This document shows positions 1-9,106 of a stretch of DNA of 64,000 nt, piece by piece. Below the pieces are notes generated by a model. The model did not search any database. It was not told where the DNA came from and saw nothing but the letters and a program-made list of their open reading frames with translations. The position numbers and the translations under genes were made by a program. Each line of letters starts with the position of its first letter. Position 1 is the stretch's first letter. This stretch comes from Zavarzinia marina (GTDB lineage: Bacteria; Pseudomonadota; Alphaproteobacteria; Zavarziniales; Zavarziniaceae): the NCBI RefSeq assembly GCF_021568905.1, contig NZ_JAKGSB010000009.1, forward strand, positions 27,341 through 91,340, read 5' to 3'.

Positions 1-3000
1 CGTCCGCCGGACCCATGAAAGGCTGATGTTGGCCGGACTGCCGGTCAGAGCCGCCTGCACGTTCCAGGGCGCGTAGGGCTTGAGGTCTCGGCCGGTGTGG
101 CTGGCGACCAACGTTTCCGCATCCTCGAAGATCGTGCCGAAGCCGACCGCTCTCCAGGACCGGGGGAGACCGAGATCGCCGAGCGAGGTGACCATGGTCT
201 CGACATCGTCGGGGTCGAGGAGGACAAACAACTCGCCGGCCTCGTGCCCCTCCACGAAGACATCGGTGCCACGTCGGCCCCGCAGAAGCCCGGACAGGGT
301 GTAGGAGCCGTCCGGGTTCAGCGCCACGTCGCGGAACTGGATGATCTCGGGCTCGCCGTTGGCTTTGAGGACAAGGGCCGCGTTGGCGCCGCTGAGCATC
401 GAGTCCTGTGTGACGCTCTCAAGCCGTTCGCCGCCGGTGGTCATGAACACCGTCAGGCTGTTCGTCTCATCGGTCGCGAACGGAGACGTCGGACTGCCGA
501 GCGGGTTCGCCGTGGCGCCCCAAGCCACCTCGCTCAGGGATCGCCCGACCTGTGCCCAAGCCGTTCCGTCGGCGCTGCGGTAGAGAGATGCGCCGGGCCA
601 GCCCGGGCCACCGAAGCCGCCCATGAGGTAATAGATCCTCGACCCCGACCCGCCGGTGTCATCGGTGTCGCGCAGCAGCGGAAGATCCGGCAGGATCAGC
701 CGCGTGGCGGCCTGACTGCCGACGATTTGGACCGGTTTGCCCGAGCCGCCATCGGCAGCCACGTTGGAGACGTAGGTGGCGGCAGCCTCAGAAACCCCTT
801 TCACCGCGAGCGAGAAATCGGCCCCGACATCGAGACGGGTGATGCGGGTCCGGAAGGTCGAGCCCGAGGCAAAGACCACGTCCACGACATCGGTGGGATC
901 GAGGCGCAGCCAGTCGGCCGGCAGCTCTGCTTCGTAGGCGCTGCGTTCGATCCAAGCACTGTAGAGCGTCTTGGCGGCGATCTGCTTGGCCGTCGTCGCG
1001 TCCAGCGCAAGGGCCAGCTCTACGCTGGACTGGTTGCGCGAATGCATGGTCGGCAGCGGCAGGGATGTGCGCTTTTCGCTCTGCGTGCCCTGCTGGTAGT
1101 CGGCGCCGCGATCCATGTAGACGACGCTGACCCGCTCGGGAAGCTCGACCTCCTGCGTGCGACGCTCACGCCAGCTCTCGCCTGTCCGCTCATCCAGCGG
1201 CAGCAGAAGATCCGCGTCGATGGTCGTGGCGGGCGGTCGTCCCCGCGTCCGAAACCGCAGGGCATCGTCGCTTTCCGCAGCGTCGAAGAAATAGGCCTGC
1301 GCAAGCGGCTCGATCGCGCCCCGCACGGTGGTCTGTCGCCCGATGACATAGCCGGGGACCGTCGCCCCGAGTTCGGCGACGTCGATATCGGACAGACCAA
1401 GGCCGGCACGGGCGCAAAGGTCGGAGACGATGCCGGAGAGAGTCTCTCCACCGCCACCGCCGCGATTGAGGAAGAGTTTCGCCCAGCCCTGGCTGCCGCG
1501 AACCAGATGCGTGTCGGTGACGGCATCGTAGACCTGAGCGCCGCCTTCGCTGACGGCGCCCGGCCAGATCTCATTGAGAACGAGAGCTCCCGTGGCGGTG
1601 TCCAGCTGGATGACGCGCGTGGCCCGCATCAGCGTCCAACGCTGCCCGCGCAAGCGGCTCTGACCGTAGTAAGGCCCTTCGTAGTTGATCTGGATCGGAA
1701 CGACCGTCTTCCAGACGATGCCGGTGTCGCTGCGCCATTTCAGCGTATAGATCGCGCCGGGTGATCCCCCGTTCGAGATGCGCGCCTGAAAGATGACGCT
1801 GTCGTCGGTCGTGTCGTAGGTGAGCCCGCCCGCGCTGCCGTAGAAGCCAGTGGCGCCGCTCTCGACATCCGATGGCGAGAAGGTGGCAACCTTCTCGAAG
1901 GTGACGCCGAGGGATTGGCCGGTGAGGCCGTCGTACCCTGCAAGCGCAGAGACCCGCAGCCGATAGAGGCCGAGGCTTCCATGGTTCGTGCTCGTCCCGC
2001 TGCCGAGGATCCAGCCATCCCCGAAGCCTTCTCCGACCGCACCACCAATGACGCCCCGAACGCGAGGCTCCGTGACGCTCTGCCCGGCGCCCCAGACATA
2101 GCTCATGGTGTCGGCGCGGATGAGTCCGACATCGTCGAAGAGCGATCCGGTTAGAACGAAGTCGACGCGGCCAGAGGGGCCGTAGGCTGAAACCATCCCC
2201 ATCCACGTCGTGGCGACGAACCGCAGGGTCGAATTGGTCAGGCCGTTGCTGGTGGAGCCGAAGCGACCGACCTCCTTGATGGCATTCGGTTCGATGCGCA
2301 GGATCGGGCGTGAGTTGCTCGATCCGGTCACGACATAGAGGTGACCGTCTTCACCGCAGAACAACGTGCTCGGGAAGTTGTTCGGCGCGACGGCCGTGAT
2401 GTCCGTCATCCGCGCCTGGCGGTCCTCCTTCATGGTCCGGAGGCTGAAGCGGCGGATCCCTGCCTCGGCGGCGTTGACGTCGCTGTCCAGGAAGTATCCG
2501 TATCCGCGCCGCCAATCGACGGCCAGGTCGTCGATCTGGTAGGTCCCGAAATATCCGCCTTCGCCCGTCGTGATGAAATCGAGCAGCTGGTAAGGCTGCT
2601 GCGCCGCCCGCTGGTAGGTGATCTCGGCAGTGATGTTGGGGATGCGGTTGCCAAAGTCCGCGAGCGCCAGGTCTTCGAAGACGATGGTGGCAAGACCCCG
2701 ATGGGCGGGCGCACGGCCTGCGCCGACGTGCGTTTCGATCAGCGGATCGGCCAGCTGATCCTCCGTCCCCGAATGGAAACGGAACTTGAGATCGGGTTTG
2801 GCAACGTCGGGGCTCGCGCCGGTCTTGTCGTAGATGAGTTTGCCGTCCGCCCAGACCCGAAGCACGTCCTCGGCCGGCCCTTCGCCGAAGCTGAGCGCGA
2901 AGGACGCGAAGTAGGAATACGTGACCGAGGTCTGGGTGGCTCCGCCGCCGCCCTTGCCGCCCGAGCGGGTCCGGGTGACGTTCTGCTGCTCACGGATGCC

Positions 3001-3240
3001 GGAGGACCAGATCATGTTGCCGGCCATGCGCAAGGTGCCGTAGCCGATGGCGATCGATGCGCCATAGGCGGACGAGGAAACGGTCAGGTCGCCGAGTCGG
3101 GGGCCTTCGGTGGTGACGTTCTGCCCCTTGGCGGGAAACAAGAGGCTGCCGACCACCGAGCCGACGAGCCAGCCGGCTTGCCAGCCGAGGCCGACCGCGG
3201 AGCCGAGCGCGGCTCCGCCCACTGCCACGAGGATGGCCAT
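1..3240 (-). CDS. Tail tip / host-specificity protein (gpJ-like), C-terminus cut by window edge
   Basis: This frame stays open from an ATG at 3240 to the left edge, giving at least 1080 residues. The N-terminus is glycine/alanine-rich and hydrophobic (about residues 1-35), followed by a beta-rich region with GASIAIGYGTLRMAGN near residue 60. A late LSGLLRGRRGTD motif is typical of gpJ-like phage tail proteins, including those of gene transfer agents. Such proteins form the central tail fibre or tip that contacts the host receptor. It lies directly downstream of the NlpC/P60, DUF2163 and DUF2460 genes, the usual order for a GTA-like tail tip. The receptor-binding C-terminus is outside the window, so host range cannot be inferred. 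Confidence 0.85.
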   Translation of the reverse strand, partial: MAILVAVGGAALGSAVGLGWQAGWLVGSVVGSLLFPAKGQNVTTEGPRLGDLTVSSSAYGASIAIGYGTLRMAGNMIWSSGIREQQNVTRTRSGGKGGGGATQTSVTYSYFASFALSFGEGPAEDVLRVWADGKLIYDKTGASPDVAKPDLKFRFHSGTEDQLADPLIETHVGAGRAPAHRGLATIVFEDLALADFGNRIPNITAEITYQRAAQQPYQLLDFITTGEGGYFGTYQIDDLAVDWRRGYGYFLDSDVNAAEAGIRRFSLRTMKEDRQARMTDITAVAPNNFPSTLFCGEDGHLYVVTGSSNSRPILRIEPNAIKEVGRFGSTSNGLTNSTLRFVATTWMGMVSAYGPSGRVDFVLTGSLFDDVGLIRADTMSYVWGAGQSVTEPRVRGVIGGAVGEGFGDGWILGSGTSTNHGSLGLYRLRVSALAGYDGLTGQSLGVTFEKVATFSPSDVESGATGFYGSAGGLTYDTTDDSVIFQARISNGGSPGAIYTLKWRSDTGIVWKTVVPIQINYEGPYYGQSRLRGQRWTLMRATRVIQLDTATGALVLNEIWPGAVSEGGAQVYDAVTDTHLVRGSQGWAKLFLNRGGGGGETLSGIVSDLCARAGLGLSDIDVAELGATVPGYVIGRQTTVRGAIEPLAQAYFFDAAESDDALRFRTRGRPPATTIDADLLLPLDERTGESWRERRTQEVELPERVSVVYMDRGADYQQGTQSEKRTSLPLPTMHSRNQSSVELALALDATTAKQIAAKTLYSAWIERSAYEAELPADWLRLDPTDVVDVVFASGSTFRTRITRLDVGADFSLAVKGVSEAAATYVSNVAADGGSGKPVQIVGSQAATRLILPDLPLLRDTDDTGGSGSRIYYLMGGFGGPGWPGASLYRSADGTAWAQVGRSLSEVAWGATANPLGSPTSPFATDETNSLTVFMTTGGERLESVTQDSMLSGANAALVLKANGEPEIIQFRDVALNPDGSYTLSGLLRGRRGTDVFVEGHEAGELFVLLDPDDVETMVTSLGDLGLPRSWRAVGFGTIFEDAETLVASHTGRDLKPYAPWNVQAALTGSPANISLSWVRRT

Positions 3241-3306
3241 TGAGCGTTCTCAGCAAAAGTGGGGACCGGTTTCGCGTCCGAGAACGCGACACACAAAGTC
3301 CCGAGG

Positions 3307-3771
3307 TCAGGATCCGGGAGAGCGAAAGCGAAATGCGAACTTGATCTTGGCCAGCCATTCGCCGGCATAGGGTTCCTCGATCACCCGCCTGCGCGTCGCG
3401 TGCGCGTGCAGGAGATGCGGCCGTTCGAGCCTCTCCGTCAGAAAGCCGCAGTGGCAGGGATAAGCCTGATCGGCGAAGACGAGGACGTCGCCGGGCCGCG
3501 CTTGCGTGACGGCGACACCGTCCATGTGCGCGCGAAAGTGCTCGACGAAGCCCTGTCCCTGCGCGCGGCGCCCATAGGCCGTGCTGTCGTGGTCGGCGAG
3601 TTCGAGCGCCCGCGCCACCAGCACCACGAGCCCTGCGCAATCGACACCGGCGCGGCTGCGTCCCTGGTGCCGCCAGGGAACACCCAGCCAGGTCCGGGCC
3701 TCGGCGACGATCACATCGGCCAGATCCGCGCTCGCGCTGGCGGATGCTGATGGTGGGCGGTCAGCGTGCAT
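3307..3771 (-). CDS. NlpC/P60 family tail-associated peptidase
   Basis: A 154-residue NlpC/P60 papain-like hydrolase, the usual size for a phage cell-wall peptidase of this type. The catalytic cysteine is in GVDCAGLVV (Cys45), and a candidate active-site histidine is in PCHCGF (His107), with further histidines at 122 and 124. Family members cleave peptide crosslinks in peptidoglycan, and tail-tip versions open the wall for DNA entry. The start overlaps the end of the DUF2163 gene by 11 bases, so translation is probably coupled. The first 15 residues are low complexity (alternating Ala/Ser), so a slightly later start is possible. Confidence 0.88.
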   Translation of the reverse strand: MHADRPPSASASASADLADVIVAEARTWLGVPWRHQGRSRAGVDCAGLVVLVARALELADHDSTAYGRRAQGQGFVEHFRAHMDGVAVTQARPGDVLVFADQAYPCHCGFLTERLERPHLLHAHATRRRVIEEPYAGEWLAKIKFAFRFRSPGS

Positions 3772-5338
3772 CGGGATAACTCATCATGGCGTCCTGGCCC
3801 GGCACGTAGGGTTCGCCGCGAAAGTTCAGGACGTTGGCGAACCGGTCGATACAGGTGTCGAGCCGCTTGTCGCAGCCGGGATGAACGCGGAAGGCGTCGC
3901 CGGGCTCGATCGCGTATCCCATCGGCAGGAAAAGCTCGAGCTGCCCGTTGCCTTGGGTCCAGCCTTTGACCTCGATGGAGCGACCGGCATTGGCGCCGGT
4001 CTCCCAGGTCAGCACACCGCCAGCAAACCAGTCATCAACCGCTCGTGGTTCATCGAGCGTGGCGTTGAAGACGGCCCGGTCGATGACTGTGGTCACGATG
4101 CCCGACCGGCTCCAGGCTTCCTCGGCCTCGAAGACCGCACCGCCATCGGTGGTTTGCGCGCCGACAGTGGTGTCGAAAATCGGTGGCTCGGCCGCGGTCG
4201 TTCCGGCGGTCACGCAGCGATAGACGCGGTTCTCGTATGCGGCAGAAGTCAGGGTTTGCGTTTCCTGATCCACCAGCAAGCCACAGCTGATGTCATCGAA
4301 GTAGCCATCGTTGTTCGATCCAGCCGCCCGCTCGGAACGCAGACGCAGGCGGATGGATCGGGTATTTGCTGGCACATCGGCAATATGGCTGCGCAGGATC
4401 CAGGAGGTGGGAGCCGCGAGTGTCCCAGCGGATGTGGAAAGAACCGCGCCCATGTCATCAAGGAAGATGAAATCCACCGCACCGGGATCGTTATTGCTGG
4501 CATAGGTCCTCTGCTGCCATTTGGCCTCCACTCTGACCAGGGCTGCATCAACGCTCTCATGCAGCGCAATTGGAATGACGAGATCCTGGTGCATGCGAGC
4601 AAGCGCGTTGCTCGGACCACCGTAGAAATAGTAGCTGCCCGTGTAGGGGGTCGGGTCGCTGGAACGAACCGTGAAGCCACCGTCGGTAATCGTCCAGCCG
4701 TTGGTGTTGCCTGCCTCCGCGCCAGGATTGACGACAGAAAGCGCTATCGTCTCCGTCTCGGAAACATAGCCGGAGGCGGTTCTCACCCGCACCACGTCAC
4801 CGACGGAGTACGCCGTCGATCGGGCGATTTCTGGCGGATTGACCGGCACCTTGCAGCGATGATCTCCGAGATCGGCGCGGCATTCGGGGCTGTAGAGCTC
4901 GCCGATGCGTTGCTGCAGCGCTTGCGTCATGCCGCGCAGTTCGGTCCGGAAAATGCCCTGCTCGGTCAGCACGACCTCGCCGAACCAGCCGCGGCGCATC
5001 CGAAGAGCGCCCATGGCGGGATCCGCCCAGTTGACCAGGAAGATCCGTACCTCTGCCTGATCGAAGAGACCCGCGCGCAGCTCCTCCTCGGTGATCGCCG
5101 CGCTGTCGAAGACGCCCTCGACGTCGAGATTGTCGACGCTCAGGCTCGCATCATTGGCGATGGCCGTGCGCGAATAGCCGGAGCTCGCCTTATAGACGTT
5201 GCCCTCGAACGACAGATCCCGGTCGTGGTCGGTGAAGAAGAACTCCTTGCCGTCAACGCGAGAGATGCGCCAGCAGGTGGCGAGCGTCGTCACCGGTCCA
5301 GCGAGGTGCGCCGCGAGGGCTGCCGAAGTCGATTTCAT
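3761..5338 (-). CDS. DUF2163 / BR0599 family tail-tip hub protein with inserted beta-sandwich domain
   Basis: Residues 1-180 match the N-terminal DUF2163 pattern of GTA-like baseplate hub proteins, with cysteines at 22, 153 and 162. The end of the protein (GCDKRLDTCIDRF, then a YVPGQD motif) matches the BR0599 C-terminal domain. Between them, about residues 193-357, lies a block starting near NPGAEAGNTNGW and ending near DGYFDDIS. That pattern resembles a carbohydrate-binding-module-like jelly roll. At 525 residues the protein is much longer than the usual 270-300. I chose the ATG at 5338 because it overlaps the DUF2460 stop by four bases (ATGA); the frame is open further upstream but reads as out-of-frame DUF2460. 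Confidence 0.85.
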   Translation of the reverse strand: MKSTSAALAAHLAGPVTTLATCWRISRVDGKEFFFTDHDRDLSFEGNVYKASSGYSRTAIANDASLSVDNLDVEGVFDSAAITEEELRAGLFDQAEVRIFLVNWADPAMGALRMRRGWFGEVVLTEQGIFRTELRGMTQALQQRIGELYSPECRADLGDHRCKVPVNPPEIARSTAYSVGDVVRVRTASGYVSETETIALSVVNPGAEAGNTNGWTITDGGFTVRSSDPTPYTGSYYFYGGPSNALARMHQDLVIPIALHESVDAALVRVEAKWQQRTYASNNDPGAVDFIFLDDMGAVLSTSAGTLAAPTSWILRSHIADVPANTRSIRLRLRSERAAGSNNDGYFDDISCGLLVDQETQTLTSAAYENRVYRCVTAGTTAAEPPIFDTTVGAQTTDGGAVFEAEEAWSRSGIVTTVIDRAVFNATLDEPRAVDDWFAGGVLTWETGANAGRSIEVKGWTQGNGQLELFLPMGYAIEPGDAFRVHPGCDKRLDTCIDRFANVLNFRGEPYVPGQDAMMSYPDAR

Positions 5339-5937
5339 GGTCTGATCTCCAGCACCGGGATCTGGCCCCAACTGCCGAGCTGATAGGTTTCGATCGTGAG
5401 GTCCATCTGATCGCTGTCGAAGCGGACGGGCACGTCGAACTCGAAGTCCGCCGTCACTTGAACGGCGGATGCTGGGGCGATGGTGAAGGTCACGAGCCCG
5501 GTCGCCGTGTTGACGCTCCAGCCAGAGACCGCCTCGGCGCCGTCGCGGTAGATCTTCACCGTTCCGGGAACGGGCTTGGTGATGACCCGGGTTTCGACCT
5601 CGCCACCGCTGGCGTAGGTCTTCACGAGCTGGAACGTCTTGGTCACGCCGTCGCCTTGCCCGATCAGCTGGGCCAGCGCCTGGTAGTCGGTCCAGTCCTT
5701 GAAGCGGAAGCCGTAGGCGCGTCCGCGTCGCGCGCGAAAGAAGGCGATGAGGGCGGCCACCTGATCGCGTTTCTTCAGGCCGTGCGCCACGTTCCATTTG
5801 CCCCGCGCGGCGGCCCAGTTCGCGTTGCGCCGCTCGTGTCCCGAAACCGTCGTCACCACGGTGGTCGAGTAGCCGGGGCCGCCGGACGCCCCGTAGGAGA
5901 TGTCCGGCGGGAACTGAACTTCGTGAAAGCCGCTCAT
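5335..5937 (-). CDS. DUF2460 family tail protein (distal-tail-like)
   Basis: A 200-residue protein with the signature of the DUF2460 phage family (FPPDISYGASGGPGYST near the start, then a conserved GRAYGFRFKDWTDY). In gene transfer agents and related siphoviruses it sits between the tape measure and the DUF2163 hub protein and takes part in joining tail tube and tail tip. The gene order here is the same. Start and stop overlap or closely abut the neighbours, consistent with one late operon. Structural assembly is the known role; no enzymatic residues are evident. Confidence 0.88.
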   Translation of the reverse strand: MSGFHEVQFPPDISYGASGGPGYSTTVVTTVSGHERRNANWAAARGKWNVAHGLKKRDQVAALIAFFRARRGRAYGFRFKDWTDYQALAQLIGQGDGVTKTFQLVKTYASGGEVETRVITKPVPGTVKIYRDGAEAVSGWSVNTATGLVTFTIAPASAVQVTADFEFDVPVRFDSDQMDLTIETYQLGSWGQIPVLEIRP

Positions 5938-5964
5938 CTGTCGATCCGTCAGAGATTGCCCAGT

Positions 5965-8436
5965 TCAGAGATTACGTCGGGCCCGCTCCATGGCGCGGGC
6001 GGCGTCGGCGGCGATCTGCCCCTGGGCGTAGCGAAAGCTGCCAGCATCCGGGGTGGAGATGTTCATCACCACGTTGACCGGTGGACGGGTTTCTCGTGCG
6101 GCGCCGATGGCGGCGAGCTGAGCCCGCGACAGCACCATCTCACCGCGCTGCAGGATCGCGGGCACCTCGTCGGCACGAAGCCCCGCGAGACCGCCGTCGT
6201 GGAAGCGCGGCGCACCTGCAAAGGCGAGTGCCGAGACGAGCCGCTGCTGAGCGGGGCCACCGGCGACGCCGCCTTGATGGAAGATGCCGGCAAACAGCCC
6301 GCCTCCGCTGCCGAACAAGCCGCCGAGCAGTCCTCCGTTGCCTCCGCCGAGTGCATTGGCCAGCGGCCCGAGGATCGCGGAACGAACCGCGATGCGGGTG
6401 ATGTCAGCGAGGATGCTGTCGGCGAGCGCCTTGAAGTCGATCTTGCCGCCGGTCACGAAGCTGGCGATGGCGTCCTCGGCGCTGCGAAAGGCGCTGGTGA
6501 GAGCGCCGCCGAGACCCTTGCCCCAGTCCATCGCTTCGCTGGCATAGCGGGACAGCTCCTCGCGAACCGCCGCCCAGCCGGTTGCCGCCTGCGTGGCCGC
6601 CGTTGCCGCCGCCTCACCAGCGGCGCGGCTTGCTTCCGCGGCGCGTGCGGCGGAACCGGACGAGCCTTCGCCATCTCCTGCGGCATCGCCTCCGGTGCCG
6701 CCGATGGCTGCGAAGGCTTCATCGAGACGCTCCGTCGCGCCGGCCGCATTGTCGATTTCAGTATTCGCGCCCGCCATGGCCTCCCGGAGCGCCGCGATGG
6801 ACGCGAGGGGCGCGCCTGCCAGCTCTCCCAGCGCCGTCGCCGTCTCTCGTGCACTGTCGGCGGCAGCGCGCGCATCCTCGGCGAAAGCCGAGAGCCCGAA
6901 TTCCGGCGTCGCGAAAGTATCGGTCTCGAACGCGGCGGCGAAGGCATCACGCGCTGCATTGCCAGCCCGGCTCGCGGCGCCCGCAAACTCGTTCTCGATC
7001 CGGCCGAGATCGACGTCCGGCACCAGTTCGATGGCCCGCTCGATGCCGATCGCCGCCAGACCCGCATTGACGCCTTCGAGGAGCGCGTTGATGCCGTCGA
7101 CCGCGCCGTTCAGCATCGACTCCAGCCCGGCGATCAGCGCGTTCGCCGCCTGGATCGTCAGATCGCCGATCGCCCGAGGCAGGTTGCTCCAGATGACGAC
7201 CATCGCATCGAAAGCGCCCTGAAACGTTCCGATGGTGCGATTGCCGAAGGTGACGACGGCCTCGAGTGACGCCTGCAGCGCGTCGGCGATGCTCGCTTGA
7301 ATGCCGCTCCAGGCGGCGTCGATGCGCGCTTTCAGGACGCCGGCCAGCAGACCGATCCTGTCCCAGACCTCGGCTGCCACGTCACCCAGCAGGCCGAGCG
7401 CAGCGCCGAAGCCGCCGGTCGCCTGCACCAGCCGACCGAACTGGTAGATCAGCTCACCCGCCGCCACGGTGAGCGCGCCGATGCCGGTTCGGATCAATGC
7501 GCCGCGTAGCAGCGTGAGCGCACCCGACAGGCTGAAGGTCGCGACACGGGCGGCGACGAACGCGGCAACCCAGCGTCCGGCCATGAAGCCGGCGAAGGCG
7601 ATGCCGATGGCGGCGAGCCTTTCCAGATTGTCGGCAACAAGGATCAGGCCCTCGGCCACCATGGACGAGGCGCCCGCCATCTGGTCCCAGGTTCCGACGA
7701 GTTGCAGCGCGGCATTGCCAATCAGCGTGAAGGCATCGCCGATGGTCGCCGGCATCGAGTCCGCTTCCTCGCGCAGCCGCTCGAGATTGCCGATCAGCGC
7801 CGTGCGGATGACATCGCCGGTGATAGCGCCCTGCTGACCGAGGGTGCGCAAACCTGAGACGGTGGTGCCGAGTTCGGCGGCCAGCAATTCTGCGAGCCGG
7901 CCGCCGCTCTGGATCACGGTGTTGAGGTTGTCTCCGCTGAGCGTGCCGAGGGCCATGGCCTTGGAGAGCGCGTTCTGCACCGAAGCCGCGCGCTCGGCCC
8001 GCGCGCCCGAGACGACCATGGCGTTGTTCAGCGCCTCGGTGAAATCCAGCGATTCACGTGTGGTCAGACCGAGTTCACGCAATGCAGTGGCGTTGGCGAG
8101 CCAGGATTCCGCCGTCTGCTCCAGGTTCGAGTAGGTTCGGCGCGCCATTTCGGCGAGCCGTTGCATGACTGCGGCACCCGTCTCTTGCGCCCCCGTCGCC
8201 AGAACCACCCGCGAGCGCAGTTCACTCCAACTGTCGGCATAGGCAACGATCTGGCGAATGCTGAGCACACCGCCCAGAACACCGGCGATGCGGGCAAGGG
8301 CAGCATTGGTGACATCGACTTCCCGGCGGATCTTGCGAAAGCTCTGCGCTCCGGCCTCGCCGATACCGGCGATCTCCGCCTGGACCTGGCGCCCCCCGAC
8401 CACGGCAAGGCGAACGGAGACGCGTTTCTCAGCCAT
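5965..8436 (-). CDS. Tail tape measure protein
   Basis: An 823-residue protein with the composition of a lambda-type tape measure protein. The N-terminal region (about 1-260) contains the conserved YADSWSELRSRVVLATG and SGDNLNTVIQSGGRLAELLA stretches. The middle is alanine-rich with several hydrophobic segments (about 285-370). The C-terminal part, with KIDFKALADSILADITRIAV and a glycine-rich tail, resembles the lambda tape measure C-terminal domain. It sets tail length and is ejected during DNA entry. It follows the tail assembly chaperone gene, and the -1 frame extension of that gene overlaps its start by a few bases. Confidence 0.92.
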   Translation of the reverse strand: MAEKRVSVRLAVVGGRQVQAEIAGIGEAGAQSFRKIRREVDVTNAALARIAGVLGGVLSIRQIVAYADSWSELRSRVVLATGAQETGAAVMQRLAEMARRTYSNLEQTAESWLANATALRELGLTTRESLDFTEALNNAMVVSGARAERAASVQNALSKAMALGTLSGDNLNTVIQSGGRLAELLAAELGTTVSGLRTLGQQGAITGDVIRTALIGNLERLREEADSMPATIGDAFTLIGNAALQLVGTWDQMAGASSMVAEGLILVADNLERLAAIGIAFAGFMAGRWVAAFVAARVATFSLSGALTLLRGALIRTGIGALTVAAGELIYQFGRLVQATGGFGAALGLLGDVAAEVWDRIGLLAGVLKARIDAAWSGIQASIADALQASLEAVVTFGNRTIGTFQGAFDAMVVIWSNLPRAIGDLTIQAANALIAGLESMLNGAVDGINALLEGVNAGLAAIGIERAIELVPDVDLGRIENEFAGAASRAGNAARDAFAAAFETDTFATPEFGLSAFAEDARAAADSARETATALGELAGAPLASIAALREAMAGANTEIDNAAGATERLDEAFAAIGGTGGDAAGDGEGSSGSAARAAEASRAAGEAAATAATQAATGWAAVREELSRYASEAMDWGKGLGGALTSAFRSAEDAIASFVTGGKIDFKALADSILADITRIAVRSAILGPLANALGGGNGGLLGGLFGSGGGLFAGIFHQGGVAGGPAQQRLVSALAFAGAPRFHDGGLAGLRADEVPAILQRGEMVLSRAQLAAIGAARETRPPVNVVMNISTPDAGSFRYAQGQIAADAARAMERARRNL

Positions 8437-8752
8437 CTTGATCAGTCCTGATTTGCGCGTTCAGTCCGCGGACCATCATGCCCTCTACCTCGGGCAGCAG
8501 TTCCGCGCAGACGAGGGTGTCCACTCCAAGCGCCTGCGCGCAGGCGAGAGCGGCCGTCATGTCGAGGCCGAGGATCGCACCAGGGACGGCGCGCAGCTGC
8601 CCCGTGAGCCTTTTGGCGAGTTCCCAGACCTGCCAGCCTTCGACTGTCTGCGGACGGTTCAGGACGACGGGACATTCGCCGCAAGTGCCGCGGCAGGATC
8701 GGCAATACTGGGCGCCCCCGCTGAAATGCCATTCGGCGAGGGCGCGGAGCCG
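8429..8752 (-). CDS. -1 frame extension of tail chaperone (gpGT-like T domain) with Cys4 motif
   Basis: Reading in the -1 frame from base 8752 gives 107 codons ending at TGA 8431-8429, just inside the tape measure start. The extension begins RLRALAEWHFSGG and contains YCRSCRGTCGEC, a C-x2-C-x3-C-x2-C possible zinc site, then VEGWQVWELAKRLTGQLRA and a helical end. The frame is open upstream to a TAA near 8869, and I see no ATG, GTG or TTG between that stop and the cysteine motif. Only internal starts remain, so frameshifting is the likely route to a fusion of about 222 residues. The equivalent lambda GT protein recruits tail tube subunits to the tape measure. Confidence 0.78.
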   Translation of the reverse strand, partial: RLRALAEWHFSGGAQYCRSCRGTCGECPVVLNRPQTVEGWQVWELAKRLTGQLRAVPGAILGLDMTAALACAQALGVDTLVCAELLPEVEGMMVRGLNAQIRTDQDG

Positions 8753-9096
8753 TTTTTTTCCGCTTCCAGCAACAAGCCCTTCGATACGTAGCGGAGCTGG
8801 AAGGCCTCGAAGATCGGCAGGATGTCCAGCAGCGCGTCGATGCCTTCCGGTGTGACGGGCACCGGATTACCTTCGGCGTCGCCCACCCCTTCCCATTCCA
8901 AGACGACCAGCCGCGCCAGGGCCTTGGCCATGGTGACCGCGATGGTCTCGTTCGACGCGCCTTCGGGCAAGGCAGCCACCGCCGGATCACTGCGGGCGGC
9001 GGCCATGAGCGAGGTGGTCAGGGGAGCGACGCGCACGCGCACGTCATGTCCGAGGTCGAGCCAGATCGGCTCGCGCGACAGGTTCAGGCGGATCAT
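8659..9096 (-). CDS. Tail assembly chaperone, zero-frame product (gpG-like)
   Basis: A 145-residue protein located between tail tube and tape measure, the fixed position of tail assembly chaperones. The N-terminus reads MIRLNLSREPIWLDLGHDV and the rest is helical with LDILPIFEAFQLRYVSKG near residue 92. Near the end, codons GAA AAA AAC place a canonical A AAA AAC slippery heptamer exactly in frame. The short product terminates at 8659; ribosomes that slip back one base instead read a long extension. Chaperones of this class coat the tape measure during tail tube polymerisation. Confidence 0.8.
   Translation of the reverse strand: MIRLNLSREPIWLDLGHDVRVRVAPLTTSLMAAARSDPAVAALPEGASNETIAVTMAKALARLVVLEWEGVGDAEGNPVPVTPEGIDALLDILPIFEAFQLRYVSKGLLLEAEKNGSAPSPNGISAGAPSIADPAAALAANVPSS
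8752..8758 (-). other. Programmed -1 ribosomal frameshift site (A AAA AAC)
   Basis: On the minus strand the sequence G AAAAAAA CGG occurs at 8760-8750, with zero-frame codons GAA AAA AAC. This is a standard X XXY YYZ slippery heptamer in the correct register, 31 codons before the zero-frame stop. Both frames encode plausible protein at the right place in the operon. I did not identify a downstream pseudoknot by eye, although the sequence after the site is GC-rich. Confidence 0.8.
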
Positions 9097-9106
9097 GGGA
9101 TTGGCC

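Noticed and set aside
3581..5383. Long plus-strand frame opposite the DUF2163 gene (similar cases at 97-1764, 27390-29588 and 51218-54028)
   Set aside because: All lie opposite recognised genes and have the arginine/histidine-rich composition of GC-rich antisense frames.
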